DNA of 64,000 nt from the NCBI RefSeq assembly GCF_013911085.1, contig NZ_JACERN010000003.1:99250-163249 (forward strand), written 5' to 3'. Both the position numbers and the translations under genes were made by a program. The number at the start of each line of letters is the position of its first letter. Within the stretch, counting starts at the first letter, position 1. Origin of the DNA: Aquitalea aquatica. GTDB lineage: Bacteria; Pseudomonadota; Gammaproteobacteria; Burkholderiales; Chromobacteriaceae. The notes beneath the pieces are model-generated. The model worked only from the letters and a program-made list of their open reading frames with translations, was not told the DNA's origin and did not search any database. Shown piece after piece: positions 1-9,098 of the stretch.

Positions 1-2296
1 TCACCCCCGCCACAAACAGGCTGATGTGCTGGCCGACGTTGTGCAGCCAACGGCGGCCGGTGGTGTGGTTGCTGTCGCGCTGGGCGATGAGGTTGAGGTT
101 GCTGCCGGCAGAGATTGTCTGGCTTTGTTCAGTGAGGCTCGCGATGCCGGCCGGGGCGGACAGGATGAGTAGCGGCTGTTGGCCGGCCTGGTCTTTTGCC
201 GTTTTGCCGTCCTTGTCGGTATTGCTGCCGGCTTCCCAGGCTTTGACGGCGGCGGCGTGGTGTTGCAGGTGGCCGCTGTCTTTCTTGCCGTCTTTGCTGT
301 TGTCCGGTTTGATGCCGTCCGGCCCGGTTTCCATGGTGTCGGCCAGTTGGCCGGTAGCGACTTCGGCCAGGCTCTGGCTGAGGCTGAGGGCGGCGTCGAG
401 CTGGCTTTGTGCATGCTCGCGCGCCAGCTGTTTGCCGCCAGCTCCGTTTTGCGCTTCGGTGCTGATGAGCAGGCCGTGGCCGGCACGGATGGCGCCGTGC
501 TGGTCGGTGCGCAGTTCGAAGCCTTCACCGCGCGGCTGGGCTTTGCCATTGCTGCGCGGGTGGGTGAGGAAGCCCTGGTTGAGCTGGGTTTTGCCGGGCT
601 CGGAACTGAGCTTTGCCCGTACTTCGCCGGGGGTATCGTCGAACAGCAGCTCGTTGTACTGGCCGCCCTGGTGTTCTTTGGATTTGATGCCGGACAGGGT
701 CTTGTTGGCTGGTAGTGCACCCGCGCCACTGAAAGCCGGGGTGGCGTGGCTGCCGTTGTACAGCACGCCGACGATGACCGGGCGGTCGATATCGCCTTCA
801 ATAAAGTCGATCAGCACTTCCTGGCCAATGCGCGGGATGAACTGGTGGCCCCAGCCTGCACCGGCGCTGGGCATGGCCACGCGCAGCCAGCAGGAGGAGC
901 TGTCGTCCAGATTGGCGCCGATGCTCGGGTGTTCGTCCGGCCGCTGCCAGTGGAACTGCACCTTGATGCGCCCCAGTTCGTCGGTATGCACTTCTTCGCC
1001 AGCCGGGCCGACCACGGTGGCGGTCTGTACCCCTTTAGATGTCGGCTTGGCCTGGCTGCTGTGGGCGTAGGCCGGAGTCAGCGGGATGCCACGGCGCTGG
1101 GCGGTAATCTGGGTCTGGAAGGGGCTGCTGTTCTGGCTATCAGTTGATGTGGTGTCAGCACCGTTTGCCAATAAATTACGCAGGCTGCTGGCCAGATCGC
1201 CCGGCAGATTGTTGTTGGCGCGGAAGGTCTGGCCGGTGACGACAAATTCGCGCTGTTCGCTGCTGTCGGCTTCGTGTGCCGGGTGCTCGTCCAGGCGGAA
1301 CCACTGGCCGGCTTGCAGGCTGCGTACCGAACCGCTGCCGCTAAACTGCTTGGCCTGCACATCGTGCGCCTGCTGGCGCAACTGGGCGTACTGGCTCAGC
1401 TGCTCGGCATCACTGGCGTAGTACAGCGACTGCGGGTCGTAATCCTGCAGCGTGGATTGCAAGGCATCGCCACTGCGGCCTTGCTGGATGCGGGTCTGGT
1501 CGCCGGTGTGCTGGGTGCTCACCGGCTGGTAGTCGAAACTGGCCAGTGCCACATTGCCGGACACTACCTGCCGCGCCGCCGACCAATCCGTCAGGCCGTC
1601 TTCTTCCTCGGTGGCATCGCTGCGATGGAAACGCACCCGCTCGCTGGCGGCCGGCGGCAGGCTGAAGGCGTCGTCGAATACCACCAGCTTGACCTGCGGA
1701 TGCTCGCCATCGACATGCTCGAAACGCCAGGCATAACCCTCTTCGTGCAGCAGCCGCACGATGAAATCGAAATCGCTCTCGCGATACTGCAGACAGTAAC
1801 TGCGCGGGCTGGCCGTGGCGGTGTGGAATTCCAGCGTCTGCACCTGGGCAAACACCGGGTTGTTGGCCTGATGCTCAGCCAGAATCTGCTTGACGATGTC
1901 GGGGACGGATAGGTCCTGAAACACCCGCGAGGTACGGCGCAGGCGCAGCAGGGCAAACGGCGGTTCGATAGTCAGGCCATACTTGGCAAAACCGCCATCA
2001 CTACCCAGCAACTCGGCGCGCGACACCACGCCACAGCGCACTACCTCGCTGCCGTCGGCATCCAGCACGCCGAGACGGGCCGCTACTCCGAGCAGCGATT
2101 TGAGCTCGATATTGCCATCCGGCGACAGACAGCTCAGCTGATAACGATAGGCTTCCGATACGCCCTCGCTGCCGTCCAGGGTGTGCGGCAGCAGCTGCTC
2201 GGCGGCGATCTGCCCACCATCCAGCTGCAGGGTAAGCAGGCGCTGGTGCTGGGAAAAGGCGGCGGCGAAGCTGGCGAGCAGGGTGGAAAAGTCCAT
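1..2296 (-). CDS. vgrG: Type VI secretion tip protein VgrG (5' part; C-terminus beyond the window)
   Basis: VgrG trimers form the spike at the tip of the type VI secretion tube and carry effectors. The reading frame opens at ATG 2296 (MDFSTLLASFAAAF) and stays open to the left edge, about 765 codons, with no stop in the window. The N-terminal gp27-like half includes YRYQLSCLSPDGNIEL. The gp5-like OB region has the family signature DELGRIKVQFHW, followed by GWGHQFIPRIGQEVLIDF and IDRPVIVGVLYN. A DUF2345-type repeat region begins near the edge (GRRWLHNVGQHISLF). No other T6SS gene is visible to its right, so its effector and chaperone would lie to the left. The family is certain; whether a C-terminal effector domain is fused cannot be seen. 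Confidence 0.93.
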   Translation of the reverse strand, partial: MDFSTLLASFAAAFSQHQRLLTLQLDGGQIAAEQLLPHTLDGSEGVSEAYRYQLSCLSPDGNIELKSLLGVAARLGVLDADGSEVVRCGVVSRAELLGSDGGFAKYGLTIEPPFALLRLRRTSRVFQDLSVPDIVKQILAEHQANNPVFAQVQTLEFHTATASPRSYCLQYRESDFDFIVRLLHEEGYAWRFEHVDGEHPQVKLVVFDDAFSLPPAASERVRFHRSDATEEEDGLTDWSAARQVVSGNVALASFDYQPVSTQHTGDQTRIQQGRSGDALQSTLQDYDPQSLYYASDAEQLSQYAQLRQQAHDVQAKQFSGSGSVRSLQAGQWFRLDEHPAHEADSSEQREFVVTGQTFRANNNLPGDLASSLRNLLANGADTTSTDSQNSSPFQTQITAQRRGIPLTPAYAHSSQAKPTSKGVQTATVVGPAGEEVHTDELGRIKVQFHWQRPDEHPSIGANLDDSSSCWLRVAMPSAGAGWGHQFIPRIGQEVLIDFIEGDIDRPVIVGVLYNGSHATPAFSGAGALPANKTLSGIKSKEHQGGQYNELLFDDTPGEVRAKLSSEPGKTQLNQGFLTHPRSNGKAQPRGEGFELRTDQHGAIRAGHGLLISTEAQNGAGGKQLAREHAQSQLDAALSLSQSLAEVATGQLADTMETGPDGIKPDNSKDGKKDSGHLQHHAAAVKAWEAGSNTDKDGKTAKDQAGQQPLLILSAPAGIASLTEQSQTISAGSNLNLIAQRDSNHTTGRRWLHNVGQHISLFVAGV

Positions 2297-2507
2297 GGCG
2301 TCTCATCACGTCTGCTGACGTGAATCTTCACATTCTGTTGAAAGTTCAACAGTTTATGCGCCTAACATGCGCCGGACAAGGTGGAATGGCATGAATGCGT
2401 AGTTCTACTGAGTGCTACACATGGTTTTGTTGGTGACGAGGAGGCTGGGTGATGCCTGCGGATGGTGGCTGGAGGATAGAGGTCTGGCGCTCATTCATGC
2501 TTAAAGA
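2297..2507. other. Upstream region of vgrG, no gene seen
   Basis: The 211 bases between the vgrG start and the palindromic repeat hold no convincing ORF. They should carry the vgrG promoter on the minus strand, but I see no strong -35/-10 pair. Confidence 0.4.
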
Positions 2508-2620
2508 GCCGCTAACAAAAAACCGGCTGCTGCGTTGCGCCTCCTTGTCTTCCGGGCTCCTTGTACGGTCTTGGTCGGCGCGCCTTACAACAGGGACGCT
2601 ACGCTATTTTGTTGGCCGCT
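2508..2620. repeat. Dispersed imperfect-palindrome element, copy 1 (about 113 bp)
   Basis: The ends are inverted copies of one another: left GCCGCTAACAAAA (2508-2520), right ATTTTGTTGGCCGC (about 2606-2619), with CGTTGCGCCTCC just inside the left end. A second copy with the same ends and the same CGTTGCGCCT core lies at 16676-16782. There is no internal ORF. This fits a MITE-like or REP-like intergenic repeat; it sits between the sdaA terminator and vgrG. Confidence 0.6.
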
Positions 2621-2628
2621 ATAAATGA

Positions 2629-2655
2629 AAACGCCGTGGTAGGCCACGGCGTTGT
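2629..2655 (-). terminator. Rho-independent terminator of sdaA
   Basis: On the minus strand an AACGCCGTGG/CCACGGCGTT stem with a short loop is followed by TTTCATTT, just past the sdaA stop. Confidence 0.75.
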
Positions 2656-2677
2656 GTTTGTTGTTGCTTGGCCCTGC

Positions 2678-4078
2678 TCAGCATTCCACCACGTTGACCG
2701 GTACTTCGATCACATTGATGGCCAGCCCGCCACGGGCGGTTTCCTTGTACTTGGTGCTCATGTCGCGCCCGGTGTCGCGCATGGTCTTGATGACACGATC
2801 CAGCGACACGCAGTGCTGGCCGTCGCCGCGTAGCGCCATGCGGGCGGCGTTGATGGCCTTGATCGAGGCCATGGCATTGCGTTCGATGCAGGGGACTTGC
2901 ACCAGGCCGCCCACCGGGTCGCAGGTCAGGCCCAGGTTATGCTCCATGCCGATTTCCGCCGCGTTTTCCACCTGTTCCGGCGTGCCGCCCATGACTTCGG
3001 CCAGTGCACCGGCGGCCATGGAGCAGGCCGAGCCCACTTCGCCCTGGCAGCCGACTTCCGCGCCAGAGATGGAAGCATTGAGCTTGAACAAGATGCCGAT
3101 GGCGCCGGCGGTCAGCAGGTAGCGCACGATGCCGTCTTCGCTGGCGCCCGGGACAAAGCGTGAATAATAGTGCATGACTGCCGGGATGATGCCGGCGGCG
3201 CCGTTGGTGGGGGCGGTGACGACGCGGCCACCGGCGGCGTTTTCCTCATTCACGGCCAGCGCATACAGATTGACCCAGTCCATCACGGTGAGCGGGTCGC
3301 GCAGAGCGGCTTCCGGTGCGGCCAGCAGCTTCTGGTACATGTCAGCGGCGCGGCGTTTTACCTTCATGCCGCCGGGCAGAATGCCTTCGCGCTGGCAGCC
3401 GCGTTTGACGCAGGCCTGCATCACGCCCCAGATGGTGAGCAGGTCGCGACGGACTTCTTCCTCGCTGCGCCAGGCCAGTTCGTTTTCCAGCATGATCTGG
3501 CTGATGCTCTTGCCCTGTTCCTTGCACAGGGCCAACAGTTCGGCGGCGGTATTGAAGGGGTGCTTGAGTTCGGTGACACCGGGTGGGGTGAAACCGGCTT
3601 CGATGGCGGCTTCATCTACTACAAAACCACCACCCACCGAGTAATAGGCGCGCTTGGACAGACTGTTGCCGGCGTCGTCGTAGGCTTCGAAAATCATGCC
3701 GTTGGGGTGGTAGGGCAGGGTCTTGCGCTTGTGCAGGATCAGGTCGTCACTCTCGTTGAAGGCGATGGCGTGTGTGCCCAGCAGGTTCAGCTGCTTGTTG
3801 TTGCGGATTGCTACCAGCAGGTCTGGTACGGCGTCGGTATCCACCAGGTCGGGCAACTCGCCGGCGAGGCCCAGCAGTACGGCGGTATCCGAGCCGTGGC
3901 CCTTGCCGGTGGCACCCAGCGAGCCATACATCTCGCTACGTACGCGACTGGTGGCTGCTAGCAGGCCGTCTTTTTCCAGCCGGGCAACAAACTGGCGGGC
4001 GGCGCGCATGGGGCCGACGGTGTGCGAGCTGGACGGGCCGATGCCAATCTTGAACAGGTCGAAAACGCTGATAGCCAT
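2678..4078 (-). CDS. sdaA: L-serine dehydratase, single-chain iron-sulfur type
   Basis: Deaminates L-serine to pyruvate and ammonia using a [4Fe-4S] cluster. The 466 residues match the length of single-chain bacterial SdaA enzymes. The N-terminus carries the hallmark [13 protein letters not shown] (residues about 12-24). Likely cluster cysteines are in [26 protein letters not shown] and [12 protein letters not shown]. The chain ends in a cysteine (VNVVEC), as in homologues where the C-terminal Cys occupies the active site. The start ATG 4078 follows AGAGAGCAAT. It is a single gene: its own terminator lies at 2629-2655, and a leader of about 730 nt upstream contains a tandem glycine riboswitch. 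Glycine is convertible to serine by GlyA, which makes control of a serine-degrading enzyme by glycine sensible (inference). Confidence 0.95.
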   Translation of the reverse strand: MAISVFDLFKIGIGPSSSHTVGPMRAARQFVARLEKDGLLAATSRVRSEMYGSLGATGKGHGSDTAVLLGLAGELPDLVDTDAVPDLLVAIRNNKQLNLLGTHAIAFNESDDLILHKRKTLPYHPNGMIFEAYDDAGNSLSKRAYYSVGGGFVVDEAAIEAGFTPPGVTELKHPFNTAAELLALCKEQGKSISQIMLENELAWRSEEEVRRDLLTIWGVMQACVKRGCQREGILPGGMKVKRRAADMYQKLLAAPEAALRDPLTVMDWVNLYALAVNEENAAGGRVVTAPTNGAAGIIPAVMHYYSRFVPGASEDGIVRYLLTAGAIGILFKLNASISGAEVGCQGEVGSACSMAAGALAEVMGGTPEQVENAAEIGMEHNLGLTCDPVGGLVQVPCIERNAMASIKAINAARMALRGDGQHCVSLDRVIKTMRDTGRDMSTKYKETARGGLAINVIEVPVNVVEC

Positions 4079-4390
4079 ATTGCTCTCTTGTCTGCTGCGG
4101 GCAGGCCGTCTGGTGGCTCTGCCGGTGTTTCGGATGCGGGCCGCTTGTTATTTGAAAGGACCCGTTGATGTGTGTGTCAGCCTGTCATGTTTTGTGTGCG
4201 TGGACTGTTCTGCTTCCGGCCATCAGGCGTCGTGAAGCGTCCGGTCCGCTGCTTGTCCACGGCGGGACATGCCGTGGTTCGGGACTGCTCATGGCGGCTG
4301 GCGCAGGGATGGCAGGCAGGAGGGGCGAGGGAAGGGCAGGCTTCATCGCTCGCAAACCGGGCAGGCCGACGCATGCTGACATGAATGCAG
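4079..4390 (-). other. Leader between glycine riboswitch and sdaA
   Basis: About 310 nt of transcribed leader without a convincing gene. It contains a perfect 7-bp hairpin, CCACGGC/GCCGTGG (4257-4277), that could be part of the expression platform. No U-tract follows it, so control by terminator formation is not obvious here. Confidence 0.45.
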
Positions 4391-4782
4391 TCACTGCCCC
4401 CTCTGTCCTTTTGCCTGAGAGATTGCGACAGCGTGGGCTGTCTCAGGCTGCTGACAAAGTAATTTGATAGGATTGCGCAGGACCGGGCAAAGCCGGGCCT
4501 GCCGGCTTACCGATTGATTCCGCAGCCTTCCTATCTATTCCCCTTTCCCCCCGCCCTTGCCCTCACTATTGAAGAAGGGAACCTCGCTTTCTTTTCAGAA
4601 AGCGCGAGGGGTTTGTCAACAATCTTCGACAACGTGTGCTGTCTTTTCCTTCGGCGAGGCCGGGCGCGATGGCACGGTCCTTCTCTCCAGAGAGCCAGAC
4701 GACGGCGCGGTTCTTTTGCCTGAGAGTTTCTGGGGCGATACCCCTTCGGCGTCACCGCAAAGGTGATCTCTCCCGCGCCATC
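4391..4782 (-). ncRNA. Tandem glycine riboswitch (gcvT motif) with expanded second aptamer
   Basis: Read on the minus strand. Aptamer 1: P1 GGCGCGG (4779-4773) pairs with CCGCGCC (4710-4704); GGGAGAG is followed by a hairpin, then GCCGAAGGGG and CTCTCAGGCAAAAG. Aptamer 2: P1 CTCTCTG (4694-4688) pairs with CAGAGGG (4405-4399); GGAGAG (4688-4683), CGCCGAAGG (4656-4648) and CTCTCAGGCAAAAGG (4421-4407) follow. These are the conserved blocks of the two-aptamer glycine riboswitch. Between GCCGAAGG and CTCTC aptamer 1 has 16 nt but aptamer 2 has 226 nt, including a CCTCGC...GCGAGG hairpin around 4581-4610. It lies just downstream of a strong promoter and upstream of sdaA. Identity is firm; the ligand response is inferred from the family. 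Confidence 0.88.
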
Positions 4783-4799
4783 CAGTACGGCTGGCTGGC

Positions 4800-4828
4800 A
4801 CTGTAGATAAGCTGCCCAAGCCTGTCAA
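4800..4828 (-). promoter_or_regulatory. Sigma-70 promoter of the glycine riboswitch-sdaA transcript
   Basis: On the minus strand, -35 TTGACA (4828-4823), a 17-bp spacer and -10 TACAGT (4805-4800). The start of transcription would fall just upstream of the first aptamer stem. Confidence 0.75.
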
Positions 4829-4881
4829 CGCCAATATTGGCGCGTGTTTCAATGTGCAGTTGCAGCATGCTGCGGGCAATA

Positions 4882-4912
4882 AAAAAAGCCGCCTGCAAGG
4901 GCAGGGCGGCTA
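4882..4912 (-). terminator. Terminator of the NmrA-like gene
   Basis: On the minus strand an AGCCGCC/GGCGGCT stem is followed by TTTTTTTAT, 20-50 nt past the stop of the gene at 4931-5572. It also insulates the sdaA promoter. Confidence 0.85.
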
Positions 4913-4930
4913 AGGCGGGGCAAGTGTGAA

Positions 4931-5572
4931 TCAGTGGGCAACAGTAAAACGCTGGCGGCTATGGCGCGGCGTTTCCACTTCGTCGGCGATGGCTACGGCG
5001 AGATCGGCCACGCTGATGCCGGAAGGTGCTTCACCATCCATCAGCAGTTCCTCACCACCCAAGCGGTACTGACCGCTGCGCTCGCCCGGAGCCAGCAGGG
5101 CCGGCGGCGACAGGAATACCCAGTCCAGCGCGGTTTCGCTGCGCAGGCTGTTGAGTGCCTGGCGTGCGCCTTCGGCCCCTTCCTTGTATTCGGCCGGGAA
5201 GTGCGGGGTGTCGATCAGTTGCAGGCCTGGTGCCACGAACAGGCTGCCGGCACCGCCCACTTCCAGAAAGCGTGTCACTCCGGCCTGCTTCACCCCGGCG
5301 ACGATGGCGTCGTGGCCCTGGATGAACAGGGTGCGAATGTCGCTCTTGTCCCAGCCGGGGTTGAAGGCGCTGATTACCACGTCGTGGCCGGCGACGGCGC
5401 TGGCAATGGCGGCGGCGTCATAGGCATTGGCCTTGATGGCCTGCAGCTGTGCATGTTGTGGCAGGCGTTCCGGACGGCTGACGATGGCGGTCACTTGATG
5501 CTGGCGAGCCAGCAGTTCTTGCAGAATGGCCGAGCCAACAAAACCGGTAGCGCCGATCAGTGCGATTTTCAT
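4931..5572 (-). CDS. NAD(P)-dependent epimerase/NmrA-type oxidoreductase
   Basis: A 213-residue Rossmann-fold protein of the atypical short-chain dehydrogenase (NmrA/YwnB-like) group. The dinucleotide-binding motif GATGFVG is at residues 8-14 behind MKIALI. Further family features are the DVVISAFNPG strand and FLEVGGAGS. The Tyr-X3-Lys catalytic pair of classical SDRs is not evident, so it may be a reductase of unknown substrate or a redox sensor. It is divergent from a LysR regulator (start 5675) across a 102-bp gap, an arrangement typical of a regulator and its target. Its start follows GGAAAG at a normal distance. Confidence 0.8.
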   Translation of the reverse strand: MKIALIGATGFVGSAILQELLARQHQVTAIVSRPERLPQHAQLQAIKANAYDAAAIASAVAGHDVVISAFNPGWDKSDIRTLFIQGHDAIVAGVKQAGVTRFLEVGGAGSLFVAPGLQLIDTPHFPAEYKEGAEGARQALNSLRSETALDWVFLSPPALLAPGERSGQYRLGGEELLMDGEAPSGISVADLAVAIADEVETPRHSRQRFTVAH

Positions 5573-5674
5573 CTTGCTTTCCTTTCGATAGTGGATGGCA
5601 GCAACTGTAATCGCTTGCGGATCTGTTGATAATCCGCCGATACTGGCATTAATAAATTAGCTGGACTTAATAAT

Positions 5675-6580
5675 ATGGAAATATTGCGGCGCATGGCGGT
5701 GTTTGCCACCGTGGTGGAGCAGGGCTCGATGATTGCGGCCTCGCGTGAGTTGGGCATGACACCTTCGGCGGTGAGTCAGCACATCAGCAAACTGGAGGCC
5801 GAACATGGTGTGTCCTTACTGCACCGGACCACACGCAGCCTCACCCTCACCGAAGCCGGCAGCCTGTTCTATCAGGGCTGTGCCGACATGCTGGCTGCTG
5901 CGCGTCTGGCCGAGCAACGCCTGAGCGAGCTGCGCGATGCGCCAGTGGGCGAATTGCGGCTGGCGGCCCCCACCGGCTTTGCCGGCCCCATGCTGACCGA
6001 GGCGCTGGCGCCGCTGCTGGCGGCGCACCCGCGGCTCAGCCTGAAGCTGTTTTTCCATGATGAGATGATTGATCTGGTGCAGCACCGCATCGATCTGGCC
6101 TTGCGCGCGGGCGACTTGAAAGATTCCAGCCTGGTGGCCCGTCATCTGGCCGACTGGGATAGCGTGCTGTGCGCTGCACCGGCCTATCTGGCCCGCCATG
6201 CGCCGATTACCCAGCCACAGCAGCTGACCGAGCACCAATGGGTGATGCTGGATCACGAACGCAGCCAGAGCTGGCTGAGCATGGAAAATGCCGAAGGGGT
6301 GGTAGTACGGCCCGAGGTGAGGGTTCGGGTCAGCAGCAATAATATCCTGGCGGCGCGGCAGTTTGTGCTGGCCGGAATGGGCTTGTCTATCCAGCCGGAG
6401 CCGGAAATCAGGCAGGAGCTGGCCGATGGCCGCTTGCTGCGCATCCTGCCCGAGTGGCGCTTGCCGGCGCTGGGCATTTACGTGGTGACACCCAGGCGCG
6501 ACGCGCAGCCGGCCAAGGTGCGTTATGCCATCGACGCGCTACGTCAGCGTATGCAACAGCGCACCCCCGTGGCGGCGTGA
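5675..6580 (+). CDS. LysR-family transcriptional regulator
   Basis: A 301-residue LysR-type regulator. The winged HTH covers residues 1-60 (MEILRRMAVFATVVEQGS, then SAVSQHISKLEAEHGVSLLHRTTR), followed by a LysR substrate-binding domain from about residue 90. The sequence resembles the CrgA/DhcR-like subgroup (MAVFATVVEQGSM...PVGELRLAAPTGF). It is divergent from the NmrA-like oxidoreductase at 4931-5572, which it probably controls (inference). The gap contains an AT-rich stretch just before its start (ATTAATAAATTAG, then CTTAATAAT) that could be an operator. It converges with the chemoreceptor at 6621. Confidence 0.9.
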   Translation: MEILRRMAVFATVVEQGSMIAASRELGMTPSAVSQHISKLEAEHGVSLLHRTTRSLTLTEAGSLFYQGCADMLAAARLAEQRLSELRDAPVGELRLAAPTGFAGPMLTEALAPLLAAHPRLSLKLFFHDEMIDLVQHRIDLALRAGDLKDSSLVARHLADWDSVLCAAPAYLARHAPITQPQQLTEHQWVMLDHERSQSWLSMENAEGVVVRPEVRVRVSSNNILAARQFVLAGMGLSIQPEPEIRQELADGRLLRILPEWRLPALGIYVVTPRRDAQPAKVRYAIDALRQRMQQRTPVAA

Positions 6581-6620
6581 ATGGCCTGCATGATGGTCAC
6601 GGCGGGTGCGTGCGGGCACG

Positions 6621-7727
6621 TTAGAGCTTGTTATGGCAAGGCTGCTGTTCCAGCTGGGTCAGTAGATCCATCACCTGATCAGATGCTTCTTCCATGCGTT
6701 GCAGCGCCTGTCTGGCCTTGGCGAAATCCTTGGCGTGGAAGGCGTTCAGTGCTTCCTTGCCGGCGTTGTGCACATTGGCATGCGGGGTTTCCAGCTGCAT
6801 GAACTGGCTGTTTCCCTTACATTCCTGTGCGCCACGGCCTTCGTAATACCACTTGCCCAGACGGCAATGCTGGTGTGAGGACACTTTGTCTGCTGCCAGG
6901 TCGTGGTAGCCGATGAAGGCCTTGTAGATGTCCAGCTTGAACACCACATGGTCGAGCTTGACCACCTCCATGAAGCTGGTATTGGTGCCCTGGGCGATGA
7001 CCCGCGCCATTTGCTCGCTGACATCCACCATGCTGCGGATGGCGGCGGCGGTTTCCAGCCCGGTGTCGCGGTAGCCGGCCACTTGGCCGGCGGCTTCGGT
7101 AACTTGCAGCTTGGTGCTGAGCGAGGCGCTTTCCACGTCGGTGACCAGCGTGGAAATTTCATTGGTGGCATTGGCTGTGCGCTCGGCCAGCTTGCGCACT
7201 TCGTCGGCTACCACGGCAAAGCCACGGCCCTGCTCACCCGCACGGGCGGCTTCGATAGCGGCGTTCAGCGCCAGCAGATTGGTCTGTTCGGCGACATCCT
7301 TGATCAACTGCACAAACTGGCGGATCTGGCTGGTCTTGCTGTTGAGCGAATCCATGGATTCGGCGGTTTTCTGCTGGGCCTGGGCAATTTCATCAAAGCT
7401 GTGTGCCAGCGTATCCACTGCGCCACGGGTGTGGTGCAGGGTGGTGACCGCATCGGCCGCTGCGCCGAAATTGTTTTCCATCAGTGCCGCCAGTTCGGCG
7501 AAGGAACCACGAATGCTGGACAGGCTGATGCAGAAGTCGCCAAAGGGCTCGACATAGCTCTGATTGCGCTGGGCCTGGCTCTGTTGTGCGCTGATTTGTG
7601 CTTCGGCCTGTTGGCGTGCCTGTTCGCTGTCCTGTAACTGCCGTTGGCTTTGTTGCAGCGCGCTTTCCAGTTCGGTCACCCGATCTTGCAGTTGCTGTAT
7701 GCGTTTTTTGTTGCCTGATCCAAACAT
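6621..7727 (-). CDS. Soluble methyl-accepting chemotaxis protein with C-terminal CZB zinc-binding domain
   Basis: A 368-residue cytoplasmic chemoreceptor. There is no membrane segment; residues 7-50 form a coiled coil ([18 protein letters not shown]). The signalling hairpin tip is at about residues 143-183 ([37 protein letters not shown]). The C-terminal part (about 255-360) is a CZB domain: H260, the HCRLGKW block (C288) and a later pair, H316 and H320, are the expected zinc ligands. Related soluble CZB receptors (TlpD type) respond to oxidants such as hypochlorite. No che genes are nearby, so it probably joins arrays encoded elsewhere. The ligand role is inference from the family. Confidence 0.9.
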   Translation of the reverse strand: MFGSGNKKRIQQLQDRVTELESALQQSQRQLQDSEQARQQAEAQISAQQSQAQRNQSYVEPFGDFCISLSSIRGSFAELAALMENNFGAAADAVTTLHHTRGAVDTLAHSFDEIAQAQQKTAESMDSLNSKTSQIRQFVQLIKDVAEQTNLLALNAAIEAARAGEQGRGFAVVADEVRKLAERTANATNEISTLVTDVESASLSTKLQVTEAAGQVAGYRDTGLETAAAIRSMVDVSEQMARVIAQGTNTSFMEVVKLDHVVFKLDIYKAFIGYHDLAADKVSSHQHCRLGKWYYEGRGAQECKGNSQFMQLETPHANVHNAGKEALNAFHAKDFAKARQALQRMEEASDQVMDLLTQLEQQPCHNKL

Positions 7728-8103
7728 TCTTTGATGTCCCCCTGATAGCCAGCTTGTTCTATTTGAAGATCGGTTGATTCATTTTAAACACTTTACAGCT
7801 TTTTGCCTGCGCCTGGCAAAGGCAAAACGTTCACCACAAAACGGCACTGGCAGTAAATTGGCTTTTTCTTGCGAGTGGCTAGTGGTTTTTTAAATTCAAT
7901 GATTTAAATGATAAGGACGGCGGGTGCTGGGGTCTTTGCGTCACATCAGATGATTTTCATAAACACCTTGTCAGTTATCACTTGGTGGTACTCGGTCAAT
8001 GGCTGATTTTTGATAAGTAATGCGTTTTTTCTTGCTTAGTTTTGCCAGGACAGCTTGCTAGATTGGTGTGCATCAACAAAACCCACACCCATTACTGGAA
8101 AGC
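7728..8103. other. Intergenic region between chemoreceptor gene and tauA
   Basis: A divergent promoter region of 376 bp, AT-richer than its surroundings (for example TTTTTTAAATTCAATGATTTAAATG around 7888-7910). It must hold the promoters of both flanking genes. I see no ORF and no clear operator; a CysB/Cbl site for tau would be expected here but I cannot identify one. Confidence 0.4.
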
Positions 8104-9096
8104 ATGATGAACTACGCCAAACTGCCCCGTCTTAGCCTGATTGCTGCTTCGCTCACCCTGCTCAGCGGCTTCACCCTGGCTGCCGATACTGTCACCGTCG
8201 CCTACCAGACCGGCATCGACCCCACCAAGATTCCGCAAGCCGACGGTACTTATGAAAAGGCCACCGGCAGCCAGATCAACTGGCGCAAGTTTGAAAGCGG
8301 CTCGGAAGTGATTGCCGCCGTGGCCTCCGGCGATGTGGTGATTGGCAATCTGGGCTCCAGCCCCTTGGCTGCGGCGGCCAGCCGTGGCCTGCCCATCGTG
8401 ACCTTCCTGGTAGCCGATGAAATCGGTGATGCCGAAGCCCTGGTAGTGCGCAATGGCAGCAAGATCAGCAAGCCGCAAGACCTGATCGGCAAGAAAGTGG
8501 CCGTGCCCTATGTATCCACCACCCATTACAGCCTGCTGGCCTCGCTGAAGCACTGGAAGGTCGATCCGACCAAGGTGAATGTGCTGAACCTGCGCCCGAG
8601 TGAAATTACCGCAGCCTGGCAGCGTGGTGATATTGATGCCGCCTATGTGTGGGACCCGGCACTGGGCAAGATCAAGGCCAGTGGCAAGGTGCTGACCAGT
8701 TCGGCGCAAGTGTCGAAGTGGGGTGCGCCGACTTACGATATCTGGATCGTGCGCAAGGATTTTGCCGCAGCGCACCCGGAATTCGTCAACAAATTTGCCA
8801 AGGTGTCGCTGGATGCCATTGCCGGCTACGTGGCCAATCCCAAGGCCTTTATTGCCAACAAGGACAATATCGACAAGATAAGCCGCCTGACCGGTGCGGC
8901 CGCACCTGATGTGATTGCCGGCTTGCAGGGCAACCGCTTCCTCACCCAGCAAGAGCAGATTGCCCTGCTGCAAAAGCCCTTCGTGCAGGCCGTGGCCAAT
9001 ACGGCGGCCTTTTTGAAGTCGCAGGGCAAGGTGGACAGCCTGCAGCCTGATTACACGCCTTATGTCAGCAACCAGTTTGTCAAAGCGGCGAAGTAA
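8104..9096 (+). CDS. tauA: Taurine ABC transporter, periplasmic binding protein
   Basis: The periplasmic taurine-binding component of TauABC, about 330 residues. A signal peptide ([19 protein letters not shown], cleaved after GFTLA) is followed by a mature domain beginning [17 protein letters not shown], typical of TauA. ATG 8104/8107 is preferred over an upstream GTG at 8068 because the signal peptide begins there and GGAAAG precedes it. It is followed after 2 bp by tauB, then tauC and tauD, in one operon. The cluster supplies sulfur from taurine; control by sulfate starvation regulators is expected from known tau operons. Confidence 0.93.
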   Translation: MMNYAKLPRLSLIAASLTLLSGFTLAADTVTVAYQTGIDPTKIPQADGTYEKATGSQINWRKFESGSEVIAAVASGDVVIGNLGSSPLAAAASRGLPIVTFLVADEIGDAEALVVRNGSKISKPQDLIGKKVAVPYVSTTHYSLLASLKHWKVDPTKVNVLNLRPSEITAAWQRGDIDAAYVWDPALGKIKASGKVLTSSAQVSKWGAPTYDIWIVRKDFAAAHPEFVNKFAKVSLDAIAGYVANPKAFIANKDNIDKISRLTGAAAPDVIAGLQGNRFLTQQEQIALLQKPFVQAVANTAAFLKSQGKVDSLQPDYTPYVSNQFVKAAK

Positions 9097-9098
9097 TC

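Noticed and set aside
1..801. 266-codon minus-strand frame over the left end
   Set aside because: Out of frame with vgrG, whose continuous frame has the family motifs; the product is Ser/Thr/Ala/Pro-rich noise.
4185..4394. Possible leader peptide between the glycine riboswitch and sdaA
   Set aside because: GTG start inside the riboswitch stem, no ribosome-binding site and a Pro/Ser-rich product; it is better read as untranslated leader.
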